64,000 nucleotides of DNA from Bryobacterales bacterium (GCA_003135055.1 PLDF01000219.1:24250-88249); one strand, 5' to 3'. Positions 10,001 through 18,364 are shown, counted from the stretch's first letter. Notes: generated from the letters alone by a model not told the origin. Made by a program: numbers and translations.

Positions 10001-10418
10001 CCGCAACGTGGATTCCTCGGTTGAGCGGCTCCAGGTGACAGTCACGGGCGCGACCGGCGGCCGATATGCCGTCCTGTGCAACAGGCGCCGGATTCCGCAG
10101 CCTGTGGGCGGAGTCCGCTATCGCGCATGGCAGCCGCCTTCTTCCCTGCATCCGAATATTCCGGTTCATACGCCGCTGGTCTTCGATATCTTCGACACAT
10201 GGTCGTCGCGTTCCATCGGGGGGTGCCTGTATCACGTTTCGCATCCTGGCGGACGAGCCAACGAAGAGCTGCCGGTGAACGCCCAGGAAGCCGAAAGCCG
10301 CCGGTTGTCACGCTTCAGTTTGCTCGGCCATACCCCAGGTACCATCGCGGCGCCGCCCGAAGAATCGAACGCGGAATTCCCTTTGACGCTCGACCTTCGC
10401 AGGAATAGCCCGCGTTAA
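7095..10418 (+). CDS. Transglutaminase-like protease fused to DUF2126 amidoligase
   Basis: The 1107-residue protein has an N-terminal transglutaminase N-domain (MAIQVALNHKTQYRYDR). A papain-like transglutaminase core follows with a complete triad: C180 (GTGSCRDTAW), H229 (FTDLHAWTEV) and D245 (GWVGLDPTSG). From about residue 300 onward is a DUF2126 region (RLTMGGEPTFIS, HFGQGKWYPGE, FMLDGRHAGTGGGNHVVIGG), annotated in Pfam as a putative amidoligase. This two-domain protein is a hallmark of a predicted operon with ATP-grasp/alpha-E proteins thought to make and cut novel peptide or isopeptide bonds. No signal peptide is present, so it should act in the cytoplasm. It is transcribed towards the second transglutaminase at 10705. 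Confidence 0.9.
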   Translation: MAIQVALNHKTQYRYDRMVMLGPQVVRLRPAPHCRTPILSYSLKIHPKDHFLNWQQDPQSNYLARLVFPKPAAEFLVEVDLVAEMAVFNPFDFFLEPYAEQCPFTYDNASARELRPFLETEPLTPALERWLSSVSREPLRTIDFLINLNQRLRNDIGYVIRMEPGIQACEQTLGLGTGSCRDTAWLLVQIMRHLGLAARFVSGYLIQLASDVKPLEGPAGPASDFTDLHAWTEVFLPGAGWVGLDPTSGLLAGEGHIPLACTPDASSAAPISGLLDPCNTVFHHEMSVRRIYESPRVTKPYSEEQWSEVLALGDRVDAELRAGDVRLTMGGEPTFISLDDANAPEWTTDAFGPTKRKLSMELFLRLRDRFAPGALLHFGQGKWYPGEPLPRWALSCYWRKDGVPIWEDQSLFAGEIPAVNRAVDRAAKLNASDARRFLEALTRRLEVDSSFIMTAFEDTFYYLWRERRLPVNVDPFDSKIEDPIERDRMARIFEHELGKTRGFVLPLRRAPTKSGTPRWTSQPWFTASPHLFLVPGDSPVGLRLPLESLPWTKPEDVEYSFEADPFKTREKLPEKPERKRYLFTAPASFLNPEPIEKRAPPKKGESAAWVSRPALCTEVREGALYVFLPPVEFLSDYLDLLAAIEDTAAHLRMPVAIEGYAPPADPRISVIKVTPDPGVIEVNIQPAESWEQLVENTTELYKLARQTRLGTEKFMLDGRHAGTGGGNHVVIGGITPEDSAFLRRPDLLRSLIGFWQNHPSLSYLFSGLFIGPTSQHPRVDEARTDSLYELEIAFDQVPDAGSAGRITPWTVDRIFRNLLIDATGNTHRTEICIDKLYPADAASSRLGLVELRAFEMPPHARMSLVQQLLVRALVARFWKEPYRRKLIHWGNALHDRFMLPHFVEIDWQDVLHELRDAGYAFKDDWFAPHFEFRFPPIGSVTAGGVTVELRHALEPWNVLGEEASGGGTARNVDSSVERLQVTVTGATGGRYAVLCNRRRIPQPVGGVRYRAWQPPSSLHPNIPVHTPLVFDIFDTWSSRSIGGCLYHVSHPGGRANEELPVNAQEAESRRLSRFSLLGHTPGTIAAPPEESNAEFPLTLDLRRNSPR

Positions 10419-10427
10419 ACTGACTGT

Positions 10428-10488
10428 CGTGGCGCACGGGGCGCCCTCTGGGCCCTTGCGTGCAGGGTTCACACAATCGTGTGAACGC
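10428..10488. repeat. Dispersed palindromic element, family B
   Basis: About 35 bases of flank (GTGGCGCACGGGGCGCCCTC...) lead into an inverted repeat GTTCACAC/GTGTGAAC at 10467-10486. The same flank plus palindrome occurs inverted at 21336-21394; shorter copies lie at 40600-40646 and 48073-48094. The rest of the gap 10489-10704 shows no gene, only a strong Shine-Dalgarno (AAAGGAGGGAGGAG) directly before the next ATG. Confidence 0.8.
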
Positions 10489-10704
10489 GCTCGGCCCTTA
10501 CCGCGACCCCGTCCCAAACGGCGCCAACGCTCGTTATTTTTCCTGAGATCGAGTCTGACCGGACCGGTCGATTTTCAGGATGCCTCGGGGCCGCGTGGAC
10601 CCCCGGCCACACGGCGTCTGGTCCTATTCTTGCTACAGAAGCCGTGCTGAAGTTGTGCGCTCTGAGAGCCTGCGACTTTATCTTACAGAAAGGAGGGAGG
10701 AGAC

Positions 10705-11532
10705 ATGTTGATTCGCTTAGGCTACGACATTGAATTCGATCTCCCACTGGACGTTCCATTTATAGGGTTGGTAAATGTTCATCCATCGCGCGTGCAAAAT
10801 CTTCGCGAGCCTGACGAATTGACCGTCGAGCCAATTGTGCCGATCACCCGATTCATCGATTCATTTGGGAACTGCTGCAAGAGATTCCGGGCTCCCAAAG
10901 GCCACCTCCGGTTGTACAACTCTACGCTGATCGAAGATTCCGGCAAGCCCGACCCCGTGAATCGGTCGGCTCGCGAATTGCCTGTCGAATATCTTCCGGA
11001 AGAAACCTTGATGTACCTTTTGAGCAGCCGTTATTGCGAAGTCGACCTGTTGTCGGATACCGCGGCGCAGTTGTTCGGCGGGTTGCCGCGGGGATGGCGG
11101 CGCGTGCAGGCCGTGTGCGACTGGGTGCATGACCATGTCACATTCGGGTATGAATACGCCCGCTCGACCAGAACGGCGGTCGAAGTCCACAACGAGCGGG
11201 TAGGCGTATGCAGGGATTTTCAACATCTTGCGGTCGCGTTCTGCCGGTGTTTGAACATTCCAGCGCGCTATGCCACCGGTTATCTGGGCGATATCGGCGT
11301 CCCGCCGGTTCCGTCGCCGATGGATTTCAGCGCCTGGTTCGAAGCGTACCTGGAGAATCGCTGGTGGACTTTCGACGCGCGCCACAACGCGCCCAGGATC
11401 GGACGGGTTCTCATGGCCGCCGGCCGGGACGCGGCCGACGTGGCGATCACAACTTCTTTCGGAACGGCGGATCTGAAAAAGTTTGAGGTGGTTACCGGCG
11501 AGGTTCACGCCGCGGTCCAGTCAGCTTTCTAG
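10705..11532 (+). CDS. Transglutaminase-like protein with an altered triad
   Basis: The 275-residue cytoplasmic protein has a beta-rich N-domain and a transglutaminase core with the nucleophile C169 (RVGVCRDFQHLAVAF) and acidic D224 (WWTFDARHN). At the place where related enzymes carry the catalytic His (DxHAW), this protein reads MDFSAWFEAYL with S209, so the classical Cys-His-Asp triad looks incomplete. I believe this Ser is a feature of its subfamily rather than a fresh mutation, but that needs an alignment. It follows the amidoligase gene on the same strand with a strong ribosome-binding site, and converges with the third transglutaminase gene. Confidence 0.82.
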   Translation: MLIRLGYDIEFDLPLDVPFIGLVNVHPSRVQNLREPDELTVEPIVPITRFIDSFGNCCKRFRAPKGHLRLYNSTLIEDSGKPDPVNRSARELPVEYLPEETLMYLLSSRYCEVDLLSDTAAQLFGGLPRGWRRVQAVCDWVHDHVTFGYEYARSTRTAVEVHNERVGVCRDFQHLAVAFCRCLNIPARYATGYLGDIGVPPVPSPMDFSAWFEAYLENRWWTFDARHNAPRIGRVLMAAGRDAADVAITTSFGTADLKKFEVVTGEVHAAVQSAF

Positions 11533-11609
11533 TAGGACAGACGATCGTTCTATGCCGTCTGTCTTTCACGAGGCCATGACAGACCACGGAAGGCGATGGT
11601 CTGTCCTAC
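11532..11609. repeat. Nested inverted repeat between convergent genes
   Basis: Perfect 11-base arms (GTAGGACAGAC at 11532-11542 and its complement at 11599-11609) enclose a second, shorter inverted pair (CGTCTGTC / GACAGACCACG). It fills the gap between two convergent transglutaminase genes and touches the stop codon of the first. It could act as a bidirectional terminator or be another mobile palindrome; no U-tract is visible. Confidence 0.7.
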
Positions 11610-11610
11610 C

Positions 11611-12486
11611 TTACTCCAGCGGCTCCATATCTACGCCGACTTCGAGTTTGTGATCGCGGCCGCCCAAAATCACGCCGCGCACGGGACTTACGTCGCCATA
11701 ATCCCGGCCCCACGCTAGCTTGACATGGCTCTCGGACGGGATCAGATTATTGGTGGGATCGAGGTCCAGCCAGCCGGCGCCGGGACAGTATACCGACACC
11801 CACGCGTGCGAAGCATCCGCGCCGACCAGTCTGGGACGCCCAGGGGGCGGGTAGGTCCTTATATATCCGCTGACGTACCTGGCGCCAAGGCCCAACGATC
11901 GCAAGCACGCGACTTGCAAATGGGCGAAGTCCTGACACACGCCTTTCCTCGATCGAAGTACTTCCTCCGGCGACGTCCTTACAGTAGTAGCCTTTGAATC
12001 GAACCGGAAATCCTTGTAAATGCGGGCGGTTAAATTCAGCAACGCTTCGGTCAGCGGGCGGCCGGGCGGAAAAGATGGCGATGCGTAGGCCGCGAACGCG
12101 TCGCCTCGGGAAACCCTGGGCGACTCAAACACGAACTGATAAGCGTCGAGCCCCGCCTCGCTGAGATCCGACGGCAGCGATCGAGCCACCTCATCCCACG
12201 CCGGCGCGCATTCCGGCCATGTTACCAAAGGACCGTCGACTGCAACGCGGCTGCGGGCTTCGATGGTCAGCTCTTCATGCGGTTCCCGGATTGTGAAAAA
12301 AACGAAGGAATTGCCAAAGTAATCCAGGCGTTCGCGCAATGAAGCCGGGTTCGGAGTTATCAGCAGCTCGTGCGACATGCAAGTGTGATGCGGCTGAGAC
12401 CGGGGAATCAGGTACGCCACATGAGTCCCGAAAGAAACCGGCTGCTTGTACGTATAAGTCGTCTTATGAACAATTTGGTAAGTCAT
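11611..12486 (-). CDS. Transglutaminase-like cysteine protease
   Basis: The 291-residue protein has the N-terminal bacterial transglutaminase domain (MTYQIVHKTTYTYKQPVSFG) and a complete core triad: C184 (KGVCQDFAHL), H227 (DASHAWVSVY) and D243 (WLDLDPTNN). It starts four bases inside the 3' end of the upstream ATP-grasp/alpha-E gene, so the two are translationally coupled. In this conserved neighbourhood the enzyme is predicted to hydrolyse or transfer a peptide made by the amidoligase partners. No signal peptide is present. Confidence 0.9.
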   Translation of the reverse strand: MTYQIVHKTTYTYKQPVSFGTHVAYLIPRSQPHHTCMSHELLITPNPASLRERLDYFGNSFVFFTIREPHEELTIEARSRVAVDGPLVTWPECAPAWDEVARSLPSDLSEAGLDAYQFVFESPRVSRGDAFAAYASPSFPPGRPLTEALLNLTARIYKDFRFDSKATTVRTSPEEVLRSRKGVCQDFAHLQVACLRSLGLGARYVSGYIRTYPPPGRPRLVGADASHAWVSVYCPGAGWLDLDPTNNLIPSESHVKLAWGRDYGDVSPVRGVILGGRDHKLEVGVDMEPLE

Positions 12487-14975
12487 CCGCCTATTCTGAT
12501 CGGGTAAGTTCGCGCGTGGTTAAAGTAAGTGAGGGAAATGTTGTCCGCCCAGGACGGCAGCAGATTTTGGACAAAGCCCAGCAAATGGTCGAGTTCCAGT
12601 TGTCCCTCGGAATTGGCGGCAATCCTGCCGCTGCCGGGGAGCGAGAAATCGAGCTTTTCAAGATCCAGCCCGCGCAGCAGCGTCATCGCGTGTTCGATGG
12701 CGCTCAGATCGTCCGGCGCATGACGCGCCAGTTTCCGGTACAAGTCAACCAAGTGGGACACCTGGAAATTCAGCGACCGGGGATTGGTCTCATCCGCCAT
12801 CAGCACGTCCAGTACCGCCAGCGGCTGCAATGTCGTGAAGTAGCGGGAGCGGTAGGTCATGGAACTGTCGGAGACTTCCAGTAAATATTCGAGCAAGGGC
12901 CAACCTTCCGCGTCGATTCCCGCGGTCACTTCCCGAAGCTGCCTTACCGAATACATCGCTCGTTCGAGTCTGCGGCCCAGACTCATGAACAGCCAGCCCG
13001 GTCCGCGGGTGATGTTTTCACGCTCCATGCCGGAAAATGCCGAAAGCAGCTCGAGGCACCCTCCGAGCACCGCGGAATACTCGCCAAACAGCATGTACTT
13101 CTCGGTATCACTGGCTTCGGCAAGCGCGACCACCAGCCGCGACATGTCCGCCGACAGGCGCTCACGAAGGTTTCCACCGACGCGCTGGACCTCGGCCAGC
13201 GTGGACGCGAGGCTGTCGGGCCGCTCGGCGCCCGACATCAGCGAGATCAGCTCCTCCTCCAGATCGCGCGCGGTGGGCCGGCGATCCTTCGGCAGAGCGC
13301 TGTGCGGAGAATCGAAACAGTTGTGCAGGCGAAACAGGCAGGCCAGCTCGGCCGCGCTCGATCGCCGGACGCGCGACATCAGGCACCGCAGCAGGCGCGC
13401 GATGCATTCCGACCGCTCGGCATAACGGCCCAGCCAGAAAAGATGGTCGGCGGCGCGGCTAGGCAGGTCCACGGGCGCGTGCTGCAGTTGGACCGGCTGG
13501 TTACGCGGACGCCGCATGCTGAAGGTATCCACCGGTCCGTCCCCAAGAACCCAGGCGTCCTTGCTGCGGCCGCCGCGCTGCATGGAAACCACCTGTCCGT
13601 CGGCTCCGGCCACGCGTACCAGGCCACCCGGCATCGCGAGCCAACCGCTGCCGGTGTTCAGGACATAGGTGCGCAGCACCAGTCTGCGCGAGTAGAGGCG
13701 CCCGTGGTCCCACACTGGGGCAGTTGAGAGATTCACCTGCTCCTGTGCGACGTATTCGTAGGGAGATGCCCGCAACTGGTCGCCGATCTTCTGCTTTTCC
13801 GCTTTTGCCAGGCCGGCGCCGAATACCGGCTCCATTCCACGCAATGGAAACGCCGGTTTTACCACTACCTCATCCAAATGGTTCAGCACCCAATCCAGCG
13901 CGTATTCCTGACCGCACCACCAAGTCGCGACGGACGGCAGTTTGAGGGGCTCTCCCAACAATTTCCTGGCAAGGCCGGGAAGAAACGGCATGATGGCGGC
14001 GGTCTCGATCACGCCGCTTCCGAGCGCGTTTGCCACGACGGCATTTCCGGCGCCGACGGCGTCCACCAATCCAGCAACTCCCAGGAACGAATCGCCGCGG
14101 AGATCGAGCGGGTCGCAAAAACTATCGTCCACGCGGCGAAGGATTACGTCTACCGGTTGCAAGCCTTCCACCGTTTTCAGGAACACCCGGCGGTCGCGAA
14201 CCGTCAGATCGGCCCCTTGAGCCAGAGTGAGGCCGAGATACCTGGCCAGATAGGAATGCTCGAAGTAAGTCTCGTTGAACGGGCCTGGGGTCAGCAGCAC
14301 CACTCGCGGATGATCGGAGCGCGCCATGCCCAGCAGCACCTCGCGTTGAGTCCGAAAAAAGGACGCCAGACGCCTGACGTTCGAAGTGCGAAAAGCATCC
14401 GGCAGAACGTCCGAGACGATGGTCCGGTTTTCGAGCGCATATCCGCTTCCCGAAGGCGATTGCGTGCGGTCGGCGAGTACCCACCAGCGGCCGTCTGGCG
14501 ACCGCGCCAGGTCCACGGCGAGCAGATGCAGATAGGAATGTTTCGGAACGTTCACCCCCGCCAGCGGCCTCAGAAACGCCGGATTCGCAAATAACAACGC
14601 GGCCGGGATATCCCCGTTGGTTACCAGCCGGCGCAGGCCATAAATATCCTCGAGCAGCAGGTTAAGCAGATGCGCTCGCTGAACAATGCCAGCCTCGATG
14701 AACCGCCACTCTTCCGGAGCGATCAAAAGCGGGATCGGGTCGATTTCCAGTGGCCGGTTCGCGCCTTGGGGGTCGGTATAAATGTTGTAAGTGATGCCGT
14801 TTTCACGGATCCGCCGCTCCGCGTGCTCCCAGCGATGCGCCAGCTCATCCGAACCCACTGCCTGCACCGAGTCGACGAAGGCCGACCAGTGCGGCCGGGG
14901 ATTGACTCCATCCGGCGCAAGCTCGTTATAACTCGACAGATCGGGCAACAAGGTTTGAAGCAGATCAGCGAACAT
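12483..14975 (-). CDS. Circularly permuted ATP-grasp fused to alpha-E domain
   Basis: The 830-residue protein combines two usually separate genes. The N-terminal half, to about 490, is a circularly permuted ATP-grasp (NIYTDPQGANRPLEIDPIPL, VVLLTPGPFNETYFEH, GDSFLGVAGLVDAVGAGNAV, DEVVVKPAFPLRG, YVAQEQVNLSTAP). The C-terminal third is the all-helical alpha-E domain (LPSRAADHLFWLGRYAERSE, MYSVRQLREVTAGI). ATP-grasp enzymes form amide bonds through acyl phosphates; alpha-E is its constant partner, of unknown role. The gene overlaps the transglutaminase gene downstream and lies opposite the two forward cluster members. Confidence 0.9.
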   Translation of the reverse strand: MFADLLQTLLPDLSSYNELAPDGVNPRPHWSAFVDSVQAVGSDELAHRWEHAERRIRENGITYNIYTDPQGANRPLEIDPIPLLIAPEEWRFIEAGIVQRAHLLNLLLEDIYGLRRLVTNGDIPAALLFANPAFLRPLAGVNVPKHSYLHLLAVDLARSPDGRWWVLADRTQSPSGSGYALENRTIVSDVLPDAFRTSNVRRLASFFRTQREVLLGMARSDHPRVVLLTPGPFNETYFEHSYLARYLGLTLAQGADLTVRDRRVFLKTVEGLQPVDVILRRVDDSFCDPLDLRGDSFLGVAGLVDAVGAGNAVVANALGSGVIETAAIMPFLPGLARKLLGEPLKLPSVATWWCGQEYALDWVLNHLDEVVVKPAFPLRGMEPVFGAGLAKAEKQKIGDQLRASPYEYVAQEQVNLSTAPVWDHGRLYSRRLVLRTYVLNTGSGWLAMPGGLVRVAGADGQVVSMQRGGRSKDAWVLGDGPVDTFSMRRPRNQPVQLQHAPVDLPSRAADHLFWLGRYAERSECIARLLRCLMSRVRRSSAAELACLFRLHNCFDSPHSALPKDRRPTARDLEEELISLMSGAERPDSLASTLAEVQRVGGNLRERLSADMSRLVVALAEASDTEKYMLFGEYSAVLGGCLELLSAFSGMERENITRGPGWLFMSLGRRLERAMYSVRQLREVTAGIDAEGWPLLEYLLEVSDSSMTYRSRYFTTLQPLAVLDVLMADETNPRSLNFQVSHLVDLYRKLARHAPDDLSAIEHAMTLLRGLDLEKLDFSLPGSGRIAANSEGQLELDHLLGFVQNLLPSWADNISLTYFNHARTYPIRIGG

Positions 14976-15568
14976 AGCTGGCGTCTCTCAACCGGTCTCC
15001 GGCGATTCCTCAAAAGGGGATTGCTTTCCGATGATAACAACAGGAAGGGATTCGGCATTTTACAAGTTCGCGACGGTCTTCGAATGAGGATTCGTTTCTA
15101 ATCCAAGACGATCCTGAAAATGGGGCGGGTTCAAGGGCTGGGTATAGGCGCTTTCCGCTCGTAATGGAGCTGTAATTGAACTGCGATGAAGGTTTGCGAT
15201 CGGCCGGCTTTGATCGGACCACCCTCGACATACGAAACTCTTGCCATCCTCGCCACGAGGCGAAGTCCCTCGCAGGCAGTGGCGATAGAGTTCGAAACTG
15301 CGCGTGGAGCCGGTCTTCGATCGGGAACCACTTGCACAGGGAAGCCGTCTGCGCTTTCTGCCGGAACCCGCGCACCCAGTCTGGAACGGGAGCTATATCG
15401 CCGAACTGGTAAGCGGGGGATGCGGCAAAGGCGCCGCCGCAGCGAAATACCTGTCGTCAGCCGGGTAAAGTCGCGCGGATCGGTCGCACCGAACATGGGC
15501 ACGCCAGCCACGTAATCCGTGAATTTGGCGCCTTGCACTGTAACGCGAGCGCCGGCGTAAGAAGGCTT
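14976..15568. other. 593-base gap with no recognisable gene
   Basis: A 135-codon frame on the minus strand (15131-15538, starting MQGAKFTDYVAGVPMFGATD) and a 109-codon frame on the plus strand overlap each other. Neither resembles a family I know, and both are Arg/Ser/Pro rich in places. The minus frame could be a decayed gene, because its first 25 residues look protein-like and the rest does not. The promoter of the ATP-grasp gene should lie near 14976-15100. Confidence 0.3.
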
Positions 15569-17272
15569 CTACCGCGCCACAACCGGCGCCGGCATCGCTT
15601 CCTTCGTGAACCGCGGAATCATCTGGTCCCGGTTCGCCACCTGCCACACCGCCGCCGCAACCTCGGCCGACGCCTCTTTCACGTCTTCCGGAATGATGCG
15701 TTCGTATGTGTCGAGGTTGGTGTGGTGGGTCAGGCTGTTGTACTCGATGGGGTCCTGTTGGAACCCGATCCCCGGAAGGCCGGCGTTGTTGAACGACGTG
15801 CTGTCGGTTCCGCCTGTCATCCGGCTGGTCGTCGAGCTGACGCCGAACAAGCCCCAGTCGGTGAACAGCGCGAAGACTCCACGTAGCGTCACCGCCGCTT
15901 CGGGCGGTCCGAAAATGCTGGCGCCGCGCAGCCGGCCGGTGCCCGTATCCACGTTAAAGTAGCAATCCAGTTTGGCGAACTCGGGCTTGGGGTTTTCGGC
16001 CGTGCCGAAATGTTCCTTCACATACGCGAGCGACCCCAGCAGCCCTTCTTCTTCACCCGACCACAGCGCCACACGGACAGTGCGTCGCGGCTTCAGCCCC
16101 ATCGACTGAATCAGCCGCGCGGCCTCCAGCATGATCGAAGAGCCGATGCCGTTATCGGTGGCGCCGGTCGCCGAATGCCACGAATCCAGGTGTCCGCCCA
16201 GCATGACAATCTCATCGGCCTTGTCGCTGCCCGGAATTTCGGCGACTACGTCGTAACTGGTCTTGCCCTCGGGATAGGTGCGATTGACGATGGTGAACTC
16301 CAGTTTCACGTCGTCGCCATCGGCCAACAGGCGCTCGATGCGGCCGTAATCGTCGTTGCGCAAGATGACCGCCGGAATCGTGTTAGTGATGTCGTAACCC
16401 GCGTGCGATTGCGCCACTATGATTCCCATGGCGCGGGCCGCGTCGTTCATGCGCACCAGCGCGCCGCTCGCGATCAGCATCGTATCGATCTGGCTGGCCA
16501 CCTGCTGGGCCGACAGCCGGCCGGTATCCCCCTGGCCGCCGCGGCCTCTGCCACCGCCGCCGCCACCCGCGCCACCGCGGCCCCTGCCGCCGCCGTTGGG
16601 GTTCTCGTATTGCGCCTTCACCTGGTCGTCCGGCCGCCGCTTTGCGGGCTCATTGAAATCCACCGGAATCACCGCCGCCTTGCCGACCATCACTATCTTG
16701 CCGCGCACCTTGTCTTTGGTCGCCGCGATCCAGGCATCCATTTCCGCCTGCGTCGGACCCTCGAACTGCGGTCCGCCACGCCCGCCGCCGCGGCCGCCCC
16801 GGCCACGCCCGCCACCACCACCGGCAGCGGCGGCGTCATCGGCAGTAGGCGGCGGGACCGGCGGTCCGTGGGGAGCCTCGATCTGGACAGCCGACCCTGT
16901 GACGGTGCCATTCGTCGAAGGCGTCCACCCCAGCACCTCGAATTTCAGGTTCTCATGCACCGGCGCATTGATGAATCCCCAGGCGCGCTCGTTGAGCCAC
17001 CCCGCACGTTTGAAGTCCCATGCCTCTTTGTGCGCGTTCTTCATTCCCCACCGGGTAGTCTCGGCAATCACCCAGTCGACGGCCGCCTCATGATTCGGCG
17101 TGCCGGTCACGCGGGGGCCGTAACGGTCGGCCAGCATGTGGATCGTATGCATGATCTGCGAATGCTCCAGCTCTTCGCTTCGGATTTTCGCGGAGGTGGC
17201 TTCATCCACCTTATCCTGCGCCAGGAGCACGCAGGTCACCGCAAGGGCAAGGGCGAGGGACAGCTTTTTCAT
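15569..17272 (-). CDS. Secreted M28-family zinc metallopeptidase
   Basis: The 567-residue protein begins with a signal peptide (MKKLSLALALAVTCVLLAQ). The C-terminal half is an M28 aminopeptidase core with zinc ligands in GGHLDSW, ATDNGIGSS, LWSGEEEGLLGS (general-base Glu), FNVDTGTG and THHTNLD. An inserted PA-like region precedes it. Two striking Gly/Arg-rich stretches interrupt the N-terminal half (GGGGGRGRGGRGGGRGG near residue 150 and a similar one near 235), which are probably flexible loops. M28 enzymes remove N-terminal residues or dipeptides from peptides outside the cell. The gene is monocistronic. Confidence 0.92.
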   Translation of the reverse strand: MKKLSLALALAVTCVLLAQDKVDEATSAKIRSEELEHSQIMHTIHMLADRYGPRVTGTPNHEAAVDWVIAETTRWGMKNAHKEAWDFKRAGWLNERAWGFINAPVHENLKFEVLGWTPSTNGTVTGSAVQIEAPHGPPVPPPTADDAAAAGGGGGRGRGGRGGGRGGPQFEGPTQAEMDAWIAATKDKVRGKIVMVGKAAVIPVDFNEPAKRRPDDQVKAQYENPNGGGRGRGGAGGGGGGRGRGGQGDTGRLSAQQVASQIDTMLIASGALVRMNDAARAMGIIVAQSHAGYDITNTIPAVILRNDDYGRIERLLADGDDVKLEFTIVNRTYPEGKTSYDVVAEIPGSDKADEIVMLGGHLDSWHSATGATDNGIGSSIMLEAARLIQSMGLKPRRTVRVALWSGEEEGLLGSLAYVKEHFGTAENPKPEFAKLDCYFNVDTGTGRLRGASIFGPPEAAVTLRGVFALFTDWGLFGVSSTTSRMTGGTDSTSFNNAGLPGIGFQQDPIEYNSLTHHTNLDTYERIIPEDVKEASAEVAAAVWQVANRDQMIPRFTKEAMPAPVVAR

Positions 17273-17306
17273 AATCGATCAGCATATCGTAAATCGGGCT
17301 GCCGCG

Positions 17307-17409
17307 TATGCCGGGGCGGCTTAAATAGCTACGGAGCGGCGGCCGCCAGGAAGCGGTCATTTTAGCCGGCCTTTCCCGAAACCGTGCAAGCACCCGTATG
17401 CCGGGGCGG
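17307..17409. repeat. Direct repeats of family C
   Basis: CGTATGCCGGGGCGGCT occurs at about 17307 and 17395. The second copy is preceded by a TTCCCGAAACCGTGCAAGCACC motif whose relatives lie at 25291-25329 and 27087-27110 (consensus CCCGAAnnCGnTTAAGCACC). The elements lie only between genes. Confidence 0.65.
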
Positions 17410-17455
17410 CTGAGATGCCTTCAAGTGGCGCGCGGCCATGCCCTGCGCATCGGTC

Positions 17456-18244
17456 TCAATTTGCGGTAGGAGCCCTGTCGACATGGTCGATCACGAACAT
17501 CTCGACCGAAAACTTCTTCACTTCCAACTTCAGCCCAAGCTGCTCTTGCAAGGCAGCAAAGATCGAGGGGCGGTTTGGATCCGCCGGAGTCTCGCTCCCG
17601 CTATTCGGCTGGCTTTCGTCCGGCAACCACTCCAATTTGAAGTCGTATTTGCCCGTCAGCCCGGTGTTGTCCTCGAAGGGACAGCCCAACACGCTCGCAA
17701 ATAAGCTGACCCAATCCATCATATGCACTTGGTGGCCGATAATCAGACCACTTTGAATCGTGGTACCGGCGGGGATCGAGCTGACTTCTCCCTCTTTCAC
17801 CTCGTGAAGCTTCGGACCGTTCTTGGCGATCGCCAGCACATACCCCGGAATGTCCTTGATTTCCCGGTGGAACTTCAAGCCGAATCGTTCGACGATCAGC
17901 GTCCGGAGCATCTGAAACTTCTGCGTAAAGGTGGTGGGACCGTCCGTCTTGGCGTCAATATCCCACTTGTCTGAGCGCAGCCAGTTGGGCCCTCCAACAA
18001 CCTGATAATCTCTAAGGCGATACGCCCCTTCAATGAGATTTTGAAGGGGAGTGTTGGTCCAGCGCGCCATTCCGGGATCGAACTTATTCCCCATGCCATT
18101 GTGGATGGACGTATTCGCCTTCAACGAAGCCGCCGCGAATCTTGGCGCGGCAACTTCCGTCTGCTGCGCTTGCGCGTAAAGAGCGGCGCTCAGCAGTACG
18201 ATCGCAAATCTGTGAGTGACTATAGTCGTAAAAGCCTCCTTCAT
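17456..18244 (-). CDS. TIGR03435-family secreted protein (copy 1)
   Basis: The 262-residue protein has an N-terminal signal (HRFAIVLLSAALYAQAQ) and the typical TIGR03435 body. Landmarks are FAAASLKANTS, a DxLIxxAYxL-like segment (PLQNLIEGAYRL), WDIDAKTDGPTT, MLRTLIVERFGLKFHREIKD, PKLHEVKEGE, FEDNTGLTGKYDFKLEW and the closing VIDHVDRAPTAN. The family is expanded in Solibacter-type acidobacteria; no biochemical function is known to me. A paralogue lies directly upstream, and the last about 110 bases of coding sequence are almost identical between the two, suggesting recent duplication or gene conversion. Confidence 0.9.
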   Translation of the reverse strand: MKEAFTTIVTHRFAIVLLSAALYAQAQQTEVAAPRFAAASLKANTSIHNGMGNKFDPGMARWTNTPLQNLIEGAYRLRDYQVVGGPNWLRSDKWDIDAKTDGPTTFTQKFQMLRTLIVERFGLKFHREIKDIPGYVLAIAKNGPKLHEVKEGEVSSIPAGTTIQSGLIIGHQVHMMDWVSLFASVLGCPFEDNTGLTGKYDFKLEWLPDESQPNSGSETPADPNRPSIFAALQEQLGLKLEVKKFSVEMFVIDHVDRAPTAN

Positions 18245-18249
18245 TCTAC

Positions 18250-18357
18250 CCGTGGGGCGGGCTCATGGCCCAACCCATGGCCGGCCCTGTTCCGAGACGA
18301 TCTGAGCCTCGGACTTCGGGCGCCGGTCTTCCGGGCCGACCGTGGGACCGCCCCGCC
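18250..18357. repeat. MITE-like element with imperfect terminal inverted repeats
   Basis: The left end CGTGGGGCGGGCTCATGGCC matches 19 of 20 bases of the left end of the 118-bp element at 35464-35581. The right end (GGCCGACCGTGGGACCGCCC) is a degraded complement. It lies exactly between the two TIGR03435 paralogues. Confidence 0.7.
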
Positions 18358-18364
18358 AGTCGGC

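Noticed and set aside
15186-15515. 109-codon plus-strand frame in the 15-kb gap
   Set aside because: Arg/Ser-rich, overlaps another frame, no family resemblance and no ribosome-binding site; reported only as gap content.
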